From Acetivibrio clariflavus DSM 19732 (GTDB taxonomy: Bacteria; Bacillota; Clostridia; Acetivibrionales; Acetivibrionaceae), in assembly GCF_000237085.1 (NCBI RefSeq), contig NC_016627.1, positions 496,001 to 560,000 of the forward strand: a stretch of DNA of 64,000 nt, written 5' to 3'. This document shows, one piece after another, positions 45,432 through 55,366 of this stretch. Below the pieces are notes generated by a model, which did no database searches, was not told the DNA's origin, and saw only the letters and a program-made list of their open reading frames with translations. Position 1 is the stretch's first letter, and each line of letters opens with the position of its first letter. A program made the translations under genes and the position numbers.

Positions 45432-47513
45432 ATGAGCATTGATAAACTCAAAGAGAGATACAATATAAAACTTGACATTCAGCAAATGCAAGCTGTTAAT
45501 CATTTGTATGGTCCTGCGCTGGTTTTGGCAGGCCCGGGAAGCGGTAAAACGACTGTAATTACAGCAAGAATTGCGTACCTTGTTTTGGAGTGCGGAGTAA
45601 AGCCGGAGAATATACTGACATTAACTTTCAATAAGGCAGCACGGGCGGAAATGGAGTACAGATTTAAAAAAATTTATGGACAAGATATTTTAGCAAAGGT
45701 TTCTTTTTCAACTTTACATAGCTTTTGCAAGAGAATTTTACATGATTATGAGAAAAAGAAAGGCAAGCGGCTGAAGCTGATTGAGGGTGAAGAAAATACC
45801 GAGGAAAATAAAAGGAAGATAATAGGGGATATTTATTACAATATAAATAACTCTAAGATAAATGATGATGAACTGGATAACTTGGTTAATGAAATCGGAT
45901 TTGTAAAAAACAAGATGATAAAAGATGTTGGAGTTTTTCAGTCGGGCTTTAAAAATTTTTCTCTAATTTATAAGGCCTATGAGGAGTATAAAAAGCTTAA
46001 TCTTCTCATTGATTTTGACGATATGCTTACCTATGCCTACAGCATTCTTATAAGATGTCCCGACATACTGAGTAAATATAGAAGTCAATATTCCTTTATA
46101 CAGGTGGATGAGGGACAGGACCTTTCGAAAATACAGTTTGAAATATTGAAACTAATTGTCGATCCTCAAAAAAACAATATTTTTATTGTTGCCGATGATG
46201 ACCAGTCCATTTATGGATTCAGAGGAGCCGAGCCTAAATATATTTTCCAAATAAAAGAGCATTTTAAGGGATGCAGAATATTTTATCTTGAGAACAATTA
46301 CCGCTCAACAAAGAACATTGTCGATATAAGCAGCAAATTTATCCGGGAAAATAGCTGTAGATTTGATAAGGCTCATACTACAAATAACGATAAGAAGCAT
46401 GATCCTTTTATAGTTCAGGTTATGGATGAGAATGAGCAAATAAAATATATTATGGAAAAGCTTAAAAAGCATACTAGAGAAGGACGCAGTACGGCGATAC
46501 TGTACCGAAACAATTTGTCCTCTATTGTGATTGCAGATAAATTGAATCGAGAGGGAATTCCTTTCAGGATAAAGCAAAACAGGCTTACCTTTTTCAATCA
46601 TTGGGTTGTACAAGATGTAGTCGCTTTTTTAAAGTTTGGAATGGATCCGAAGGACGTTGAATCCTTCTCCAGAATTTATTATAAAATGAACCGTTATATA
46701 TCTAAGGTAATGCTGGAATATGCTATGAATTCAAGTAATGAAAAGAATGTCATTGACAGAATTTTAGAGATGGATGAATTAAGAGATTTTCAGAGAAACA
46801 GACTGGTGGAACTCAAAAAAGAGTTTGTTTTCCTGACCCAAATTGCACCCATTCGGGCATTGTTTTATATAAAGAGGAATTTTAATTATTTTGATTATAT
46901 AAAGGAATATTGTGAAAACACAGGATTATCTTTTGAATATTTGTGTAAATTATTCGGTATTTTAGAATCGATTGCTCAGGAGTGCAGGAATATACAGGAT
47001 TTTTTAGAACGTTTGGAAGACTTGAAATTAATGTTTGAAGAAAAAAAGGGTTATATAAACGATAGAGATTCTGTAACCCTTACTACAATACACTCTTCTA
47101 AGGGATTGGAATACGACGTTGTATTTATAGTTGACCTTAAAGAAAGCGAAATTCCGGGAACAAATGTTGTTGAATCGGCAAGAAAGAATAATGATTATTC
47201 GGTTTTGGAAGAGGAACGAAGATTGTTTTATGTAGGTATGACCAGGGCAAAGGATTATGTTTATCTTTTATACCCGGGGCCGGAGACTTCAAAGTCTACT
47301 TTTGTAAAAGAAGTGGAAATGATTATCCGTAATAATGCTATCGATGAAGTGGGAGAGGGAATGATAATAAAACATAAGCACTTCGGGGTTGGCGTAATTG
47401 TCGCTATCCTTGAGAATAAAGCCCAACAGACTCTTTTGGAGATTGATTTTAATGGAATAAGAAGAAAATTGGATTTGGGTGTATGCCTGGACAATGGACT
47501 TATAGAATTTTAA
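45432..47513 (+). CDS. UvrD/PcrA-like superfamily 1 DNA helicase
   Basis: A 693-residue SF1A 3'-5' helicase. Seen motifs are Q/Ia region LDIQQMQAVNHLYGPALVLAG, Walker A AGPGSGKT (33-40), motif II VDEGQDLS (Asp-Glu-Gly-Gln, where most relatives have DEFQD), motif III ADDDQSIYGFRGA, motif IV NNYRST, motif V TIHSSKGLEYDVVFI and motif VI EERRLFYVGMTRAKD. A short C-terminal domain with KHFGVGVIVAI replaces the longer PcrA tail. Roles in repair or replication-fork processing are typical of the family. It follows the lipoprotein gene by 35 bases. Confidence 0.93.
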   Translation: MSIDKLKERYNIKLDIQQMQAVNHLYGPALVLAGPGSGKTTVITARIAYLVLECGVKPENILTLTFNKAARAEMEYRFKKIYGQDILAKVSFSTLHSFCKRILHDYEKKKGKRLKLIEGEENTEENKRKIIGDIYYNINNSKINDDELDNLVNEIGFVKNKMIKDVGVFQSGFKNFSLIYKAYEEYKKLNLLIDFDDMLTYAYSILIRCPDILSKYRSQYSFIQVDEGQDLSKIQFEILKLIVDPQKNNIFIVADDDQSIYGFRGAEPKYIFQIKEHFKGCRIFYLENNYRSTKNIVDISSKFIRENSCRFDKAHTTNNDKKHDPFIVQVMDENEQIKYIMEKLKKHTREGRSTAILYRNNLSSIVIADKLNREGIPFRIKQNRLTFFNHWVVQDVVAFLKFGMDPKDVESFSRIYYKMNRYISKVMLEYAMNSSNEKNVIDRILEMDELRDFQRNRLVELKKEFVFLTQIAPIRALFYIKRNFNYFDYIKEYCENTGLSFEYLCKLFGILESIAQECRNIQDFLERLEDLKLMFEEKKGYINDRDSVTLTTIHSSKGLEYDVVFIVDLKESEIPGTNVVESARKNNDYSVLEEERRLFYVGMTRAKDYVYLLYPGPETSKSTFVKEVEMIIRNNAIDEVGEGMIIKHKHFGVGVIVAILENKAQQTLLEIDFNGIRRKLDLGVCLDNGLIEF

Positions 47514-47555
47514 AAAATGGCCTGTGATGAAATTAAATACTTGAAAATAAAAAGA

Positions 47556-47607
47556 TAAAAGGCAGAATAAAAAAATAATTATATTAATGTTAGCCAACTG
47601 CCTTTTA
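47556..47607 (+). terminator. Possible terminator after the helicase gene
   Basis: TAAAAGGCAG (47556-47565) and CTGCCTTTTA (47598-47607) are perfect inverted repeats with a long 32-base AT-rich loop, followed by TAATTAAATTTTT. The long loop makes it a weak candidate. Confidence 0.5.
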
Positions 47608-47807
47608 TAATTAAATTTTTGGTATATTTAGCAGGATTTTGAAGTGACTTGCTATTTCGACTATCTTATGCTTCTATCATTTTTATCTACAAAATTTTAA
47701 AAGGGAAACGATAATTTTATAAAAGTTACTACCGAATTAAACTGAAACATAAATCAACTAAGGCTGTCAGTCGGGATATATATCTATAATGAAATTTATC
47801 GAAAGGA

Positions 47808-47900
47808 TTAATGAAAATATGATAAATTTGACACAATCAACAACTGTATTATAAGGGCAATTGCCAAAACAATACAAGTAAGGACACTACTCTTTTTCAT
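47808..47900 (-). CDS. Candidate 30-residue hydrophobic peptide
   Basis: ATG at 47900 (minus) follows an AAAGGGG site by 8 bases and opens a 30-codon frame, MKKSSVLTCIVLAIALIIQL continuing to a Tyr-Phe-His end. It has a basic N-terminus and one long hydrophobic helix, which fits a small membrane peptide, type I toxin or regulatory small protein. It is the only clear coding signal in an otherwise empty 978-base gap. It is too short to judge by codon use. Confidence 0.4.
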   Translation of the reverse strand: MKKSSVLTCIVLAIALIIQLLIVSNLSYFH

Positions 47901-48304
47901 TTTAACATCCCCTTTAAGTTTTTCGCTTTTTAGACATATTAAATACTACCAAAATTTCACAATACCGTCAATAGTTAAGATAAATAATTAAAATTTTTTT
48001 AATTGTTAACCAACCTTATAAAGAAACTAATTAATAATTTCGGAATATCATTGAGAAAATCCGGTTATCCTATAAATGAAAGTGTTGTATTGAGTTATTC
48101 TAATAGTTTTACATGAGAAATAAAATATTCCGATTAATTATATAGTTTTCCATGCAATGATTAATATAAACAAGGTATAAAAGTAAAAATACCTTGGAGA
48201 AAGTTTTACTGTGTTTTTGTTAGATATGATTATATGAGGAATATATATTAAATTATTTTTTCATGACAACTAATTATTGCCTAAATAGTTTAATGTAATA
48301 ATGC
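47901..48304. other. Intergenic stretch
   Basis: AT-rich sequence between the small peptide frame and the promoter of the oxidoreductase gene. It should hold the peptide's minus-strand promoter. I see no further repeat, RNA or coding signal. Confidence 0.5.
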
Positions 48305-48333
48305 TTGCAAGTTAAAATATGAAATGATATCAT
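48305..48333 (+). promoter_or_regulatory. Promoter of the oxidoreductase/isomerase genes
   Basis: TTGCAA at 48305-48310 and TATCAT at 48328-48333 are 17 bases apart. The start point would be near 48340. The mRNA leader would be about 150 bases long. Confidence 0.55.
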
Positions 48334-48353
48334 TATTGTATGAAATGTTTCAT
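48323..48353. promoter_or_regulatory. Paired operator-like palindromes at the promoter
   Basis: AATGATATCATT (48323-48334) overlaps the -10 box and ATGAAATGTTTCAT (48340-48353) covers the predicted start point. Both belong to a repeated TATGAAATG-n3-CAT pattern. The position and TGAAA/TTTCA half-sites fit a LacI-family repressor, perhaps the regulator at 50829. Confidence 0.55.
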
Positions 48354-48491
48354 GATATGTTGCACAAACCGATTGAAGTATTTACACCTATCCTGCACTA
48401 ATTCCCACCGGCTATTGCGATATACATGGAGTACACTATGTATTACACAACTGCTACTCGATGAAACTATTAATAGAAAGGAGTACTGATA

Positions 48492-49592
48492 ATGAACCCG
48501 GAAGCTATTAACTACAACATCGAACCAATACTTCCGAAACGGATGGATTATCGAATCGGTATCATTGGTGCCGGCGCAATTGTAAGAAACTGCCACTTAA
48601 AAGCTTATAGGGATGTGGGATTTAATCCCTATGCTATTACATCCTTGCATGGAGTTACTGCCAGGCAAGCGGCAGAACAATATCAGATACCGCATGTGTA
48701 CGATACATGGCAGGACCTGATTAAAGATACTGATGTTGAAATATTGGATATTGCGCTGCCGCCGGATCTGCAAGTCCATGTGGTAAGAGAAGCTGTAAAA
48801 CACAAACATATCAAAGGTATACTTTGTCAAAAGCCTTTAGCCATGAATTTGGATGAGGCAAAAGAAATAGTGAAGCTTTGCAAGGATGCCGGTATCAAAT
48901 TGGGTGTTAATGCAAACATGAGATACGACCAATCAATTCGAGCGTTGAAGACTATCATGGATGCAGGGTATCTTGGAGATCTAGTTCTTGCTACCATTGA
49001 GATGAGAGCAATACCTCATTGGCAGGCCTTCCTTGAAAAATATGATCATATCGAGATTTTGAATATGGGTATCCACCATATCGATACTTTCAGATATTTA
49101 CTTGGCAATCCGGAAAAAATTACAGCATTGACAAGAAAAGACCCCAGGACAAAATTCCCTCACATTGATGGCATAAGCCAGTATACTTTCCAATATGAAA
49201 ACGGTGTTATGGCTACAAGCCTGGATGATGTGTGGGCTTGGCAGGGTGAAGGAACAGAAAAGGACTTTTATATAAAATGGAGAGTTGAGGGTCTCGACGG
49301 TATGGCTCAAGGATATATAGGCTGGTGTTATGATGAAAAAACGCCTAGTACACTGGAGTTTACCAGCAAGAAATTCCCCAATCAATGGATCCGTCCGAAA
49401 TGGGAAACCGCATGGTTTCCGGATGCCTTCAGAGGCACTATGGCTCAGCTTTTAAGGGCAGTGGAGGAAGATACAACTCCGGAAATCAGTGGCGAAGATT
49501 ATTTGTATACAATGGCAGCTGTAGAAGCATGCTATAAGTCAATTGAAGAAGGAAGAACCGTAAGATTGTCGGAAATAGATGTTTCTTTATAG
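48492..49592 (+). CDS. Gfo/Idh/MocA-family oxidoreductase
   Basis: A 366-residue NAD(P)-dependent sugar or inositol dehydrogenase-like protein. The Rossmann motif is IGIIGAGAIVRNCH (about residues 22-35), the catalytic Lys region reads CQKPLAMNLDEA (EKP is usual; here Gln replaces Glu), and the active-site His region is NMGIHHIDTFRYLLG. An AAAGGAG site lies 9 bases before the ATG. It is followed after 42 bases by a sugar isomerase-type TIM barrel, a pairing common in pathways that epimerise or oxidise sugars and inositols. The substrate is unknown. Confidence 0.92.
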   Translation: MNPEAINYNIEPILPKRMDYRIGIIGAGAIVRNCHLKAYRDVGFNPYAITSLHGVTARQAAEQYQIPHVYDTWQDLIKDTDVEILDIALPPDLQVHVVREAVKHKHIKGILCQKPLAMNLDEAKEIVKLCKDAGIKLGVNANMRYDQSIRALKTIMDAGYLGDLVLATIEMRAIPHWQAFLEKYDHIEILNMGIHHIDTFRYLLGNPEKITALTRKDPRTKFPHIDGISQYTFQYENGVMATSLDDVWAWQGEGTEKDFYIKWRVEGLDGMAQGYIGWCYDEKTPSTLEFTSKKFPNQWIRPKWETAWFPDAFRGTMAQLLRAVEEDTTPEISGEDYLYTMAAVEACYKSIEEGRTVRLSEIDVSL

Positions 49593-49634
49593 TTCGAAAT
49601 CATAAAATTTTTTATAATACAAGGAGGTAAAGTT

Positions 49635-50543
49635 ATGTTATCAGTGGGTATTTTTTCCGGATATTATCCCTATACATTGGAGGAAACAATTAAAAGGATA
49701 AAGAAAGACGGATTTACTTGCGTACAGTTGGATATGGATTTTAAAGATATAGATTTAAAAACATCAGAAGCTATTACTGCTGAAAAAGCCCATAGGGTGA
49801 GAGATGCTTTCAGAGATGCAAATATCAGCATCGTCAGTATCTCAGCTTATACCAACTTGGTTCATCCCAATAGGGAACAGAGAGAAAAGAATATAAACTA
49901 TGTAAAAACTCTGTTAAAATATGCAAGGGATTTTGGAACACCATATGTTATCAGTGAAACCGGAACATATAATACAGAAAGCGACTGGCTTTATCATGAG
50001 AAAAACTCAACAGAAGAAGCTTACCAGGAAATAAAGGCAGTTATTGAAGACCTTGCAAAGTTTGCCTATGATCATGGCGCTGTTTTCCTTGTAGAAAACT
50101 ATGTGAACAACATTATAGGGTCTGTTGATCAGGTTGCAAGGTTGTTCCATGATGTGGATCATCCGGGTTTGGGATTGCTTTTGGACCCAACCAACTACTT
50201 TACTGATAAGAATATCGATAATGTAGATGAAGAATTGCACAGAATTTTCAACGTTCTGGAAGACAAAATTAAAATTGCTCATGCTAAGGACTGCAGAAGA
50301 GCTCAAAATGTTCAGGAAAAGCATGCCGATATTGATGCTGCATCACACAATACATTCCGCGGTGCAGGGGCAATAGAATTGCCAGCAGCGGGAATGGGTG
50401 TTCTGAACTATGATTTATATTTGAAACTGTTGTCAAGGAAACATCCGAACATACCGATTATTATAGAGCATATAGACAGCGAGGAAGAAATTCCTAATAT
50501 CAAAAAGTTCTTGGACAGTAAGCTGAAAAGCGTTGGAGTGTAA
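49635..50543 (+). CDS. Sugar phosphate isomerase/epimerase (xylose isomerase-like TIM barrel)
   Basis: A 302-residue AP-endonuclease-2/xylose isomerase-like TIM barrel. Likely metal ligands are Glu in FLVENYVNN, Asp in LLLDPTNYF, His in KIAHAKDC and Glu in IIIEHIDSEEE. The start MLSVGIFSGYYPYTLEETIKRIKKDGFTCVQLDMD is typical. A strong AAGGAGG site precedes the ATG. It probably acts with the oxidoreductase upstream in one sugar pathway; the specific reaction cannot be named. Confidence 0.92.
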   Translation: MLSVGIFSGYYPYTLEETIKRIKKDGFTCVQLDMDFKDIDLKTSEAITAEKAHRVRDAFRDANISIVSISAYTNLVHPNREQREKNINYVKTLLKYARDFGTPYVISETGTYNTESDWLYHEKNSTEEAYQEIKAVIEDLAKFAYDHGAVFLVENYVNNIIGSVDQVARLFHDVDHPGLGLLLDPTNYFTDKNIDNVDEELHRIFNVLEDKIKIAHAKDCRRAQNVQEKHADIDAASHNTFRGAGAIELPAAGMGVLNYDLYLKLLSRKHPNIPIIIEHIDSEEEIPNIKKFLDSKLKSVGV

Positions 50544-50731
50544 ATTGATGGATGGTAAGTTATTCAATACCTTTCATGAAATTTACATTGAATAAGTTTC
50601 ATTTGAAGCTGTTTGAGTTTCCGAAATTCTGAGAAAAGGTTTCTTCTTTGCCGTTTATGATGCTAATAATCTGGCAAGGGAGGAGCCTTTTCTTTATTTT
50701 TGTTATAATGTATGATAATGTTGTAAAAGAG

Positions 50732-50745
50732 TCGAATCGGTTCGA
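50732..50745. promoter_or_regulatory. Operator-like palindrome upstream of the LacI-SBP fusion
   Basis: TCGAA-TCGG-TTCGA at 50732-50745 is an inverted repeat 23 bases downstream of a TATAAT (50704-50709). No good -35 is seen. The site fits autoregulation by the LacI-type protein encoded at 50829. Confidence 0.5.
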
Positions 50746-50828
50746 TTTTACCGCTTCGTAAAATTTTTTGTTGCTTGGCTGAGCTTTTGTTTTGTTATTG
50801 TATGTATCATTTTGGGAGGGATAGGAAT

Positions 50829-53036
50829 ATGGTAACTATTAAAGATGTTGCTTCCCTAGCAGGAGTTTCTGTAGGTACAGTCTCTAATGTGTTGAATGGA
50901 AAGACAAACAATCAGGAACTGATAGAAAAAGTTGAAAGGGCAATGAGAGAATTGGATTATCGCCCTTATGCAAGCGCCAGAAGTTTGAAAAACACAAAGA
51001 ATAATATAATAGGAATAATAATGCCTAATCTGGTTCGCCCGGATTTTGTAAGTCTCTTGTCAAATATCGAAAAGGAAGCAAGTAACCACGGTTATCATAT
51101 TCTTTTTAAAGTATGTCAGAACAATCGCATTTTAGAGAGAAAGTACATTGACCAGTTTATGATGCAAAGGGTTGACGGAATTATTGTTATTAACAGTAGT
51201 TCACAGAATGACCCCGATTCGGTACTTTATAAGAATTTTCTGCCGGCTCTTTTCCTTGACTTGAATAAAGGAGAAAGGCTTTTAAGCAATGTGATATCCA
51301 TTGACTACAGCGAAGCTTTTGAAGAAGCTTTGAAAGATTGTGCAGACAGAGGAATAAAACAGATAGGAATCATCATGGAAAGAGGATTAGTGCCGAAAGA
51401 AACGGTATATGAAATATATGAGAAGTTTTACAAAGATACTGAAAAGATTGAATTTGTCGATTATTCTCAAGAGAGAGGTTTCGAAGCGGCATATAAACTA
51501 TTGCATAACAATTGCGAATTGGAGTTGCTGGTCACGAGCAACTGTCTTTTGGCAAAGGGAGCAAAGAGGGCTGCAGAGGTGCTGAACCGCAGTGAAATCG
51601 AACATATCACTTTTAAAGAGGAAAACTGGATTGAGGACCAATCGGAATATATAGGAGTTATAGGAATATCCTATGAAAAGATTGCCAGCCACGTTATAAG
51701 GCAGATGATCAGTTCCATAGAGCAACCCAAATTATGTGAGCCTAAGCAAACTGTTATCAAAGCAAATTATCACAGAGTGAAACATTTTACGGAAAATCTA
51801 AAGGGTAGAAAGACTGATTTGGCGGAAATTTCTCTATATCTTGTGGAATCTCCCGCGGCTCATGCACTTCAAAGGCTTTCAAAAGTATATGAAAATAAAA
51901 CCGGTGTTATTGTATCATGCGATATAATGAAGTATGATGATTTGTATAAAAAGCTTCATCAGATGCTTGAGGATTCAGACGGGTCTGTTGACGGATTTAT
52001 GATGGATGTTCATTGGACCTCCAGCTTTATTGAAACCAATGGTCTGGAAGATTTAAAGCCTTATTTTAGGAAGCAGGATAACTATTTTTCAGGTTTTATG
52101 AAAGAATTGCTTCCCAATTATGGTGTTAGTGACTGGCATATTTATGGAATTCCCTTTATGTCCGGTACCCAGTTATTGTTTTATCAGAGGGATTTATTCG
52201 AAGAACCGTCTTTAAAATCTTTGTTTAAAAGGAAATACGGTCTGGAACTGGCAACGCCTACCACTTGGCCTGAGCTTAATTTGACGGCAGAGTTTTTCAC
52301 CCGGTCCATCAACAGCAAATCGCCGGTAAGATATGGGTTGGCTAATGTTCAGGGAGCCAATATCTATACGACTATAAGTTTCCTGAACCGCCTTTGGGCG
52401 TATGGGGGAAATGTCTTTCAGGATGACAGTGTTGTCATCAACTCCAATAATGCCCTGGCTGCATTGAAAAGTTTCAAGAAAAGCTTCCAGTATACTTCTC
52501 CGGAACAAATAAGCACTACTTGGGATCAATTGGTGGATAATTTCAAATCGGGGCATTACGCCATGGTTATTTTGTATGATTCGTATGCAATAGGTATCAG
52601 TGATTATACCACTTCAAAAGTTGCCGGAAACATTGGCGCCAGCATTTTGCCCGGCGGAACTTCAGTATTGGGCGGATGGGGACTGGGTGTTAATAAGTAC
52701 AGCTGCAGGAAGGAAGAAACCGTTCGATTTATCGAATGGATCTGCAGCAATTACTGTGCTGTGCCCTATTCTCTTTTAGGAGGCATTACACTTCATTCAA
52801 AATTTTATAAAAGGAATGATTTGAAGCATATTTATCCGTGGATTGCATTACTGCCAGAAAGCTATCGCCTGGCACGTAAGAGGGAAATTCCCGATAAATA
52901 TTTGAAAAACAATTTATATATACAGATTTATGACCATATTATTTGCGAGGAAATCCAAAATGTATTGGAGGATAAAAAGAGCGAAGAGCAGGCATTAGCG
53001 GATATGGAGGCACGTATTAACGGACTGCTGATATAA
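50829..53036 (+). CDS. LacI-family regulator fused to an extracellular-solute-binding-protein-like domain
   Basis: A protein of about 735 residues with an unusual domain order. Residues 1-60 are a LacI helix-turn-helix (MVTIKDVASLAGVSVGTVSNVL, then SARSLKNTKNN). Residues 60-330 are the usual LacI sensor fold. From about 345 to the end it continues as a second ligand-binding module resembling an ABC sugar-binding protein of family 1 (DGFMMDVHWTSSF, PFMSGTQLLFYQRDLF, ATPTTWPELNLTAEFF, AMVILYDSYAIG, GGTSVLGGWGLGVNKYS), but with no signal peptide, so it stays in the cytoplasm. It may sense two sugars or a sugar and a polymer fragment. ATG 50829 after GGGAGGG is chosen over an upstream start. It follows the oxidoreductase/isomerase pair. 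Confidence 0.88.
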   Translation: MVTIKDVASLAGVSVGTVSNVLNGKTNNQELIEKVERAMRELDYRPYASARSLKNTKNNIIGIIMPNLVRPDFVSLLSNIEKEASNHGYHILFKVCQNNRILERKYIDQFMMQRVDGIIVINSSSQNDPDSVLYKNFLPALFLDLNKGERLLSNVISIDYSEAFEEALKDCADRGIKQIGIIMERGLVPKETVYEIYEKFYKDTEKIEFVDYSQERGFEAAYKLLHNNCELELLVTSNCLLAKGAKRAAEVLNRSEIEHITFKEENWIEDQSEYIGVIGISYEKIASHVIRQMISSIEQPKLCEPKQTVIKANYHRVKHFTENLKGRKTDLAEISLYLVESPAAHALQRLSKVYENKTGVIVSCDIMKYDDLYKKLHQMLEDSDGSVDGFMMDVHWTSSFIETNGLEDLKPYFRKQDNYFSGFMKELLPNYGVSDWHIYGIPFMSGTQLLFYQRDLFEEPSLKSLFKRKYGLELATPTTWPELNLTAEFFTRSINSKSPVRYGLANVQGANIYTTISFLNRLWAYGGNVFQDDSVVINSNNALAALKSFKKSFQYTSPEQISTTWDQLVDNFKSGHYAMVILYDSYAIGISDYTTSKVAGNIGASILPGGTSVLGGWGLGVNKYSCRKEETVRFIEWICSNYCAVPYSLLGGITLHSKFYKRNDLKHIYPWIALLPESYRLARKREIPDKYLKNNLYIQIYDHIICEEIQNVLEDKKSEEQALADMEARINGLLI

Positions 53037-53087
53037 TATAGTGTAGATTCGGATTTAAAAAATTTGTATTTATAAAGGGATATAAAG

Positions 53088-53558
53088 ATGCATATTCGAA
53101 GATATTCATCAAAGGATATATCTGAAATTGTTGAATTGTTTTATAATACAGTTCATACTGTTAACTTAAAGGATTACTCTTTGGAAGAAGTTGAAGCATG
53201 GGCGCCGAAAGATATTGATAAAGACGCATGGAACCGTAGATTATCGGAAAACTTTACTATTGTAGCAGAGCAGGATGGTATTATCGTAGGTTTTGCATCA
53301 TTAGCCTGTAATGGATATTATGATATGCTTTATATCCATAAGGACTATCAAAGGCAGGGAATTGCCGCTGCATTGACCGATATTATTGAAAAGGAAGCCG
53401 TGCCATGCGGTATTAATGAGCTGACAGCGGATGTATCCATTACTGCTAAACCTTTTTTTGAAAAGAAGGGTTATGAGGTTCTCAAAAAGCAAAGTGTCGA
53501 GCGGAAGGGAGTATTATTAACCAATTACAGGATGAGGAAAACTACTGTTTTCTATTAA
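53088..53558 (+). CDS. GNAT-family N-acetyltransferase
   Basis: A 156-residue acetyltransferase. The acetyl-CoA binding loop is seen as MLYIHKDYQRQGIAAALTDIIEKEA (Q/R-x-x-G-x-A), preceded by IIVGFASL and followed by the strand ELTADVSITAKPFFEKKGYEVLKKQSV. This resembles YafP/PhnO-like members. Substrate unknown. It lies 51 bases after the regulator gene and before the restriction locus. Confidence 0.92.
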   Translation: MHIRRYSSKDISEIVELFYNTVHTVNLKDYSLEEVEAWAPKDIDKDAWNRRLSENFTIVAEQDGIIVGFASLACNGYYDMLYIHKDYQRQGIAAALTDIIEKEAVPCGINELTADVSITAKPFFEKKGYEVLKKQSVERKGVLLTNYRMRKTTVFY

Positions 53559-53736
53559 ACTTATCTTTTTTATTTCTTGCATTATTTAGATTTGAATTAT
53601 TTGCAAATAAACAGCTCTAGGAAAATTAGTTATAATAAGTTCAAATAAAGCCAAAATTATAGTAAAATTATTTTTAAATTTAAAAAAATTCTAAATACAA
53701 AGACAGGAATAAGAACAAAGCGAGAGGGTATGTTTG

Positions 53737-55254
53737 ATGGAAAAACTTACACTTCAAAAATTGGAATCGACTTTATGGAAAGCTGCTGATATCTTAAGAG
53801 GCAATTTGAGTGCAGCAGAATATAAAGATTATATATTTGGCCTACTGTTCTTAAAAAGAATGAATGACCAGTTTGAAAGTGAAAGCCAATTGAAAAGAAA
53901 TGAATTTTTGACACAGGGTATGGATGAAAAGGAAGTTGAGGGACTTCTAATAGAGCCAACCTTATATGAAAACTTTTTTGTTCCTGATAGTGCTAGATGG
54001 GATAAATTGAAGAACTTGAACTTAAATATTGGACCTGAGCTGGATAAGGCTTTTAAAGCGATTGAAGACCACCCAAAGAATTCGGAATTGATCGGAGTGT
54101 TAACTACAGCAAATTATAATGATAAAGAGCGTGTTCCTGACAAAAAACTGTCACAGCTATTGATTTTATTCGATTCAATAAATCTTTCCGATGAAAATCT
54201 TGAAAACAGCGATGTGCTTGGAGACGCCTACCAATATCTGATTAAGAAGTTTGCTGACGAAGGCGGAAAAAAAGGTGGGGAATTCTATACCCCTTCTGAA
54301 GTAGTTAAAGTATTGGTTAATATATTAAAGCCTCAGGAAGGTGACAGGATATACGACCCGACGGTAGGAAGCGGGGGTATGCTAATTCAGTCATTAGCTT
54401 ATATAAAAGAACATGGCGGGAACTGGAAAAATGTTTCACTATTTGGACAGGAAATAAATTTATCAACATGGGCAATTTGTAAAATGAACATGCTTCTTCA
54501 TAATGCCAAAGGTGCTGATATCCAAAAAGGTGATACTATAAGAGAGCCGATGCACCTTGAAGGCGGTATGATGAAAACTTTTGACAAAGTGCTTGCAAAT
54601 CCGCCTTTCTCTTTGGATAATTGGGGTTACGATGAAGCACAGGCCGATCCATATCATAGATTTCCTTACGGTGTACCGCCAAAATCTTACGGCGATTTGG
54701 CATTTGTATGTCACATGATTGCAAGTCTTAACAATAAAGGTAAGATGGGAACTGTAGTACCGCATGGGGTACTGTTTAGAGGCGGGGCAGAAGCTAATAT
54801 TCGTAAAGGTTTTCTAAAAGATGACCTTGTGGAAGCTGTAATCGGACTTCCCAGCAATTTATTTTACGGAACAGGTATTCCTGCGGCATTGCTTATCATA
54901 AACAAAAATAAGCCACAGGAAAGAAAGGGCAAAGTGCTGTTTATTGATGCCAGTCAGGGATTTGTTAAAGATGGTAATAAGAATAAACTGCGGGATGAGG
55001 ATATAGAGAAAATTGTGAAGACCTATGATGATTATGAAGATGTGGAGAAGTATGCAAAAGTTGTTGATTTAAAGACTATTGAGGAAAATGATTATAACCT
55101 GAACATTAGCAGGTATGTGGATACAACAGAAGAAGAGGAAGAAGTAGATATTGAGGTGGTTTTGCAGGAGATAAGGGAATTGAAGATGAATATAGCAGAT
55201 ACCGAGGAAAAGTTGAATGAGTATTTACAAGAATTAGGGTTTGAAATTATTTAA
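53737..55254 (+). CDS. hsdM: Type I restriction-modification DNA methyltransferase subunit HsdM
   Basis: A 505-residue N6-adenine methyltransferase that marks host DNA and forms the M2S core of a type I system. The N-terminal helical domain is [34 protein letters not shown]. The SAM-binding motif [10 protein letters not shown] starts at about residue 207 and the catalytic NPPF at 288-291. The C-terminal coiled tail contacts HsdS. ATG 53737 follows a GAGAGGG site; a TTG one codon upstream is an alternative. HsdS and HsdR are encoded 3.1 and 4.4 kb downstream, with an ABC-3C-like cassette inserted between. Confidence 0.96.
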   Translation: MEKLTLQKLESTLWKAADILRGNLSAAEYKDYIFGLLFLKRMNDQFESESQLKRNEFLTQGMDEKEVEGLLIEPTLYENFFVPDSARWDKLKNLNLNIGPELDKAFKAIEDHPKNSELIGVLTTANYNDKERVPDKKLSQLLILFDSINLSDENLENSDVLGDAYQYLIKKFADEGGKKGGEFYTPSEVVKVLVNILKPQEGDRIYDPTVGSGGMLIQSLAYIKEHGGNWKNVSLFGQEINLSTWAICKMNMLLHNAKGADIQKGDTIREPMHLEGGMMKTFDKVLANPPFSLDNWGYDEAQADPYHRFPYGVPPKSYGDLAFVCHMIASLNNKGKMGTVVPHGVLFRGGAEANIRKGFLKDDLVEAVIGLPSNLFYGTGIPAALLIINKNKPQERKGKVLFIDASQGFVKDGNKNKLRDEDIEKIVKTYDDYEDVEKYAKVVDLKTIEENDYNLNISRYVDTTEEEEEVDIEVVLQEIRELKMNIADTEEKLNEYLQELGFEII

Positions 55255-55337
55255 GTTTAAAAATAATAATTATAAACAAAAAATTGCGTTTTTATGTAAT
55301 ATATTGTTGAATAATTGCCGGTGGCTGTCTTCATCAA

Positions 55338-55366
55338 TTGATAATTTATGGTACAATATTTATATA
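55338..55366 (+). promoter_or_regulatory. Promoter of the ABC-3C cassette
   Basis: TTGATA at 55338-55343 and TATATA at 55361-55366 are 17 bases apart, about 50 bases before the effector gene. This gives the three-gene cassette its own start independent of hsdM. Confidence 0.6.
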
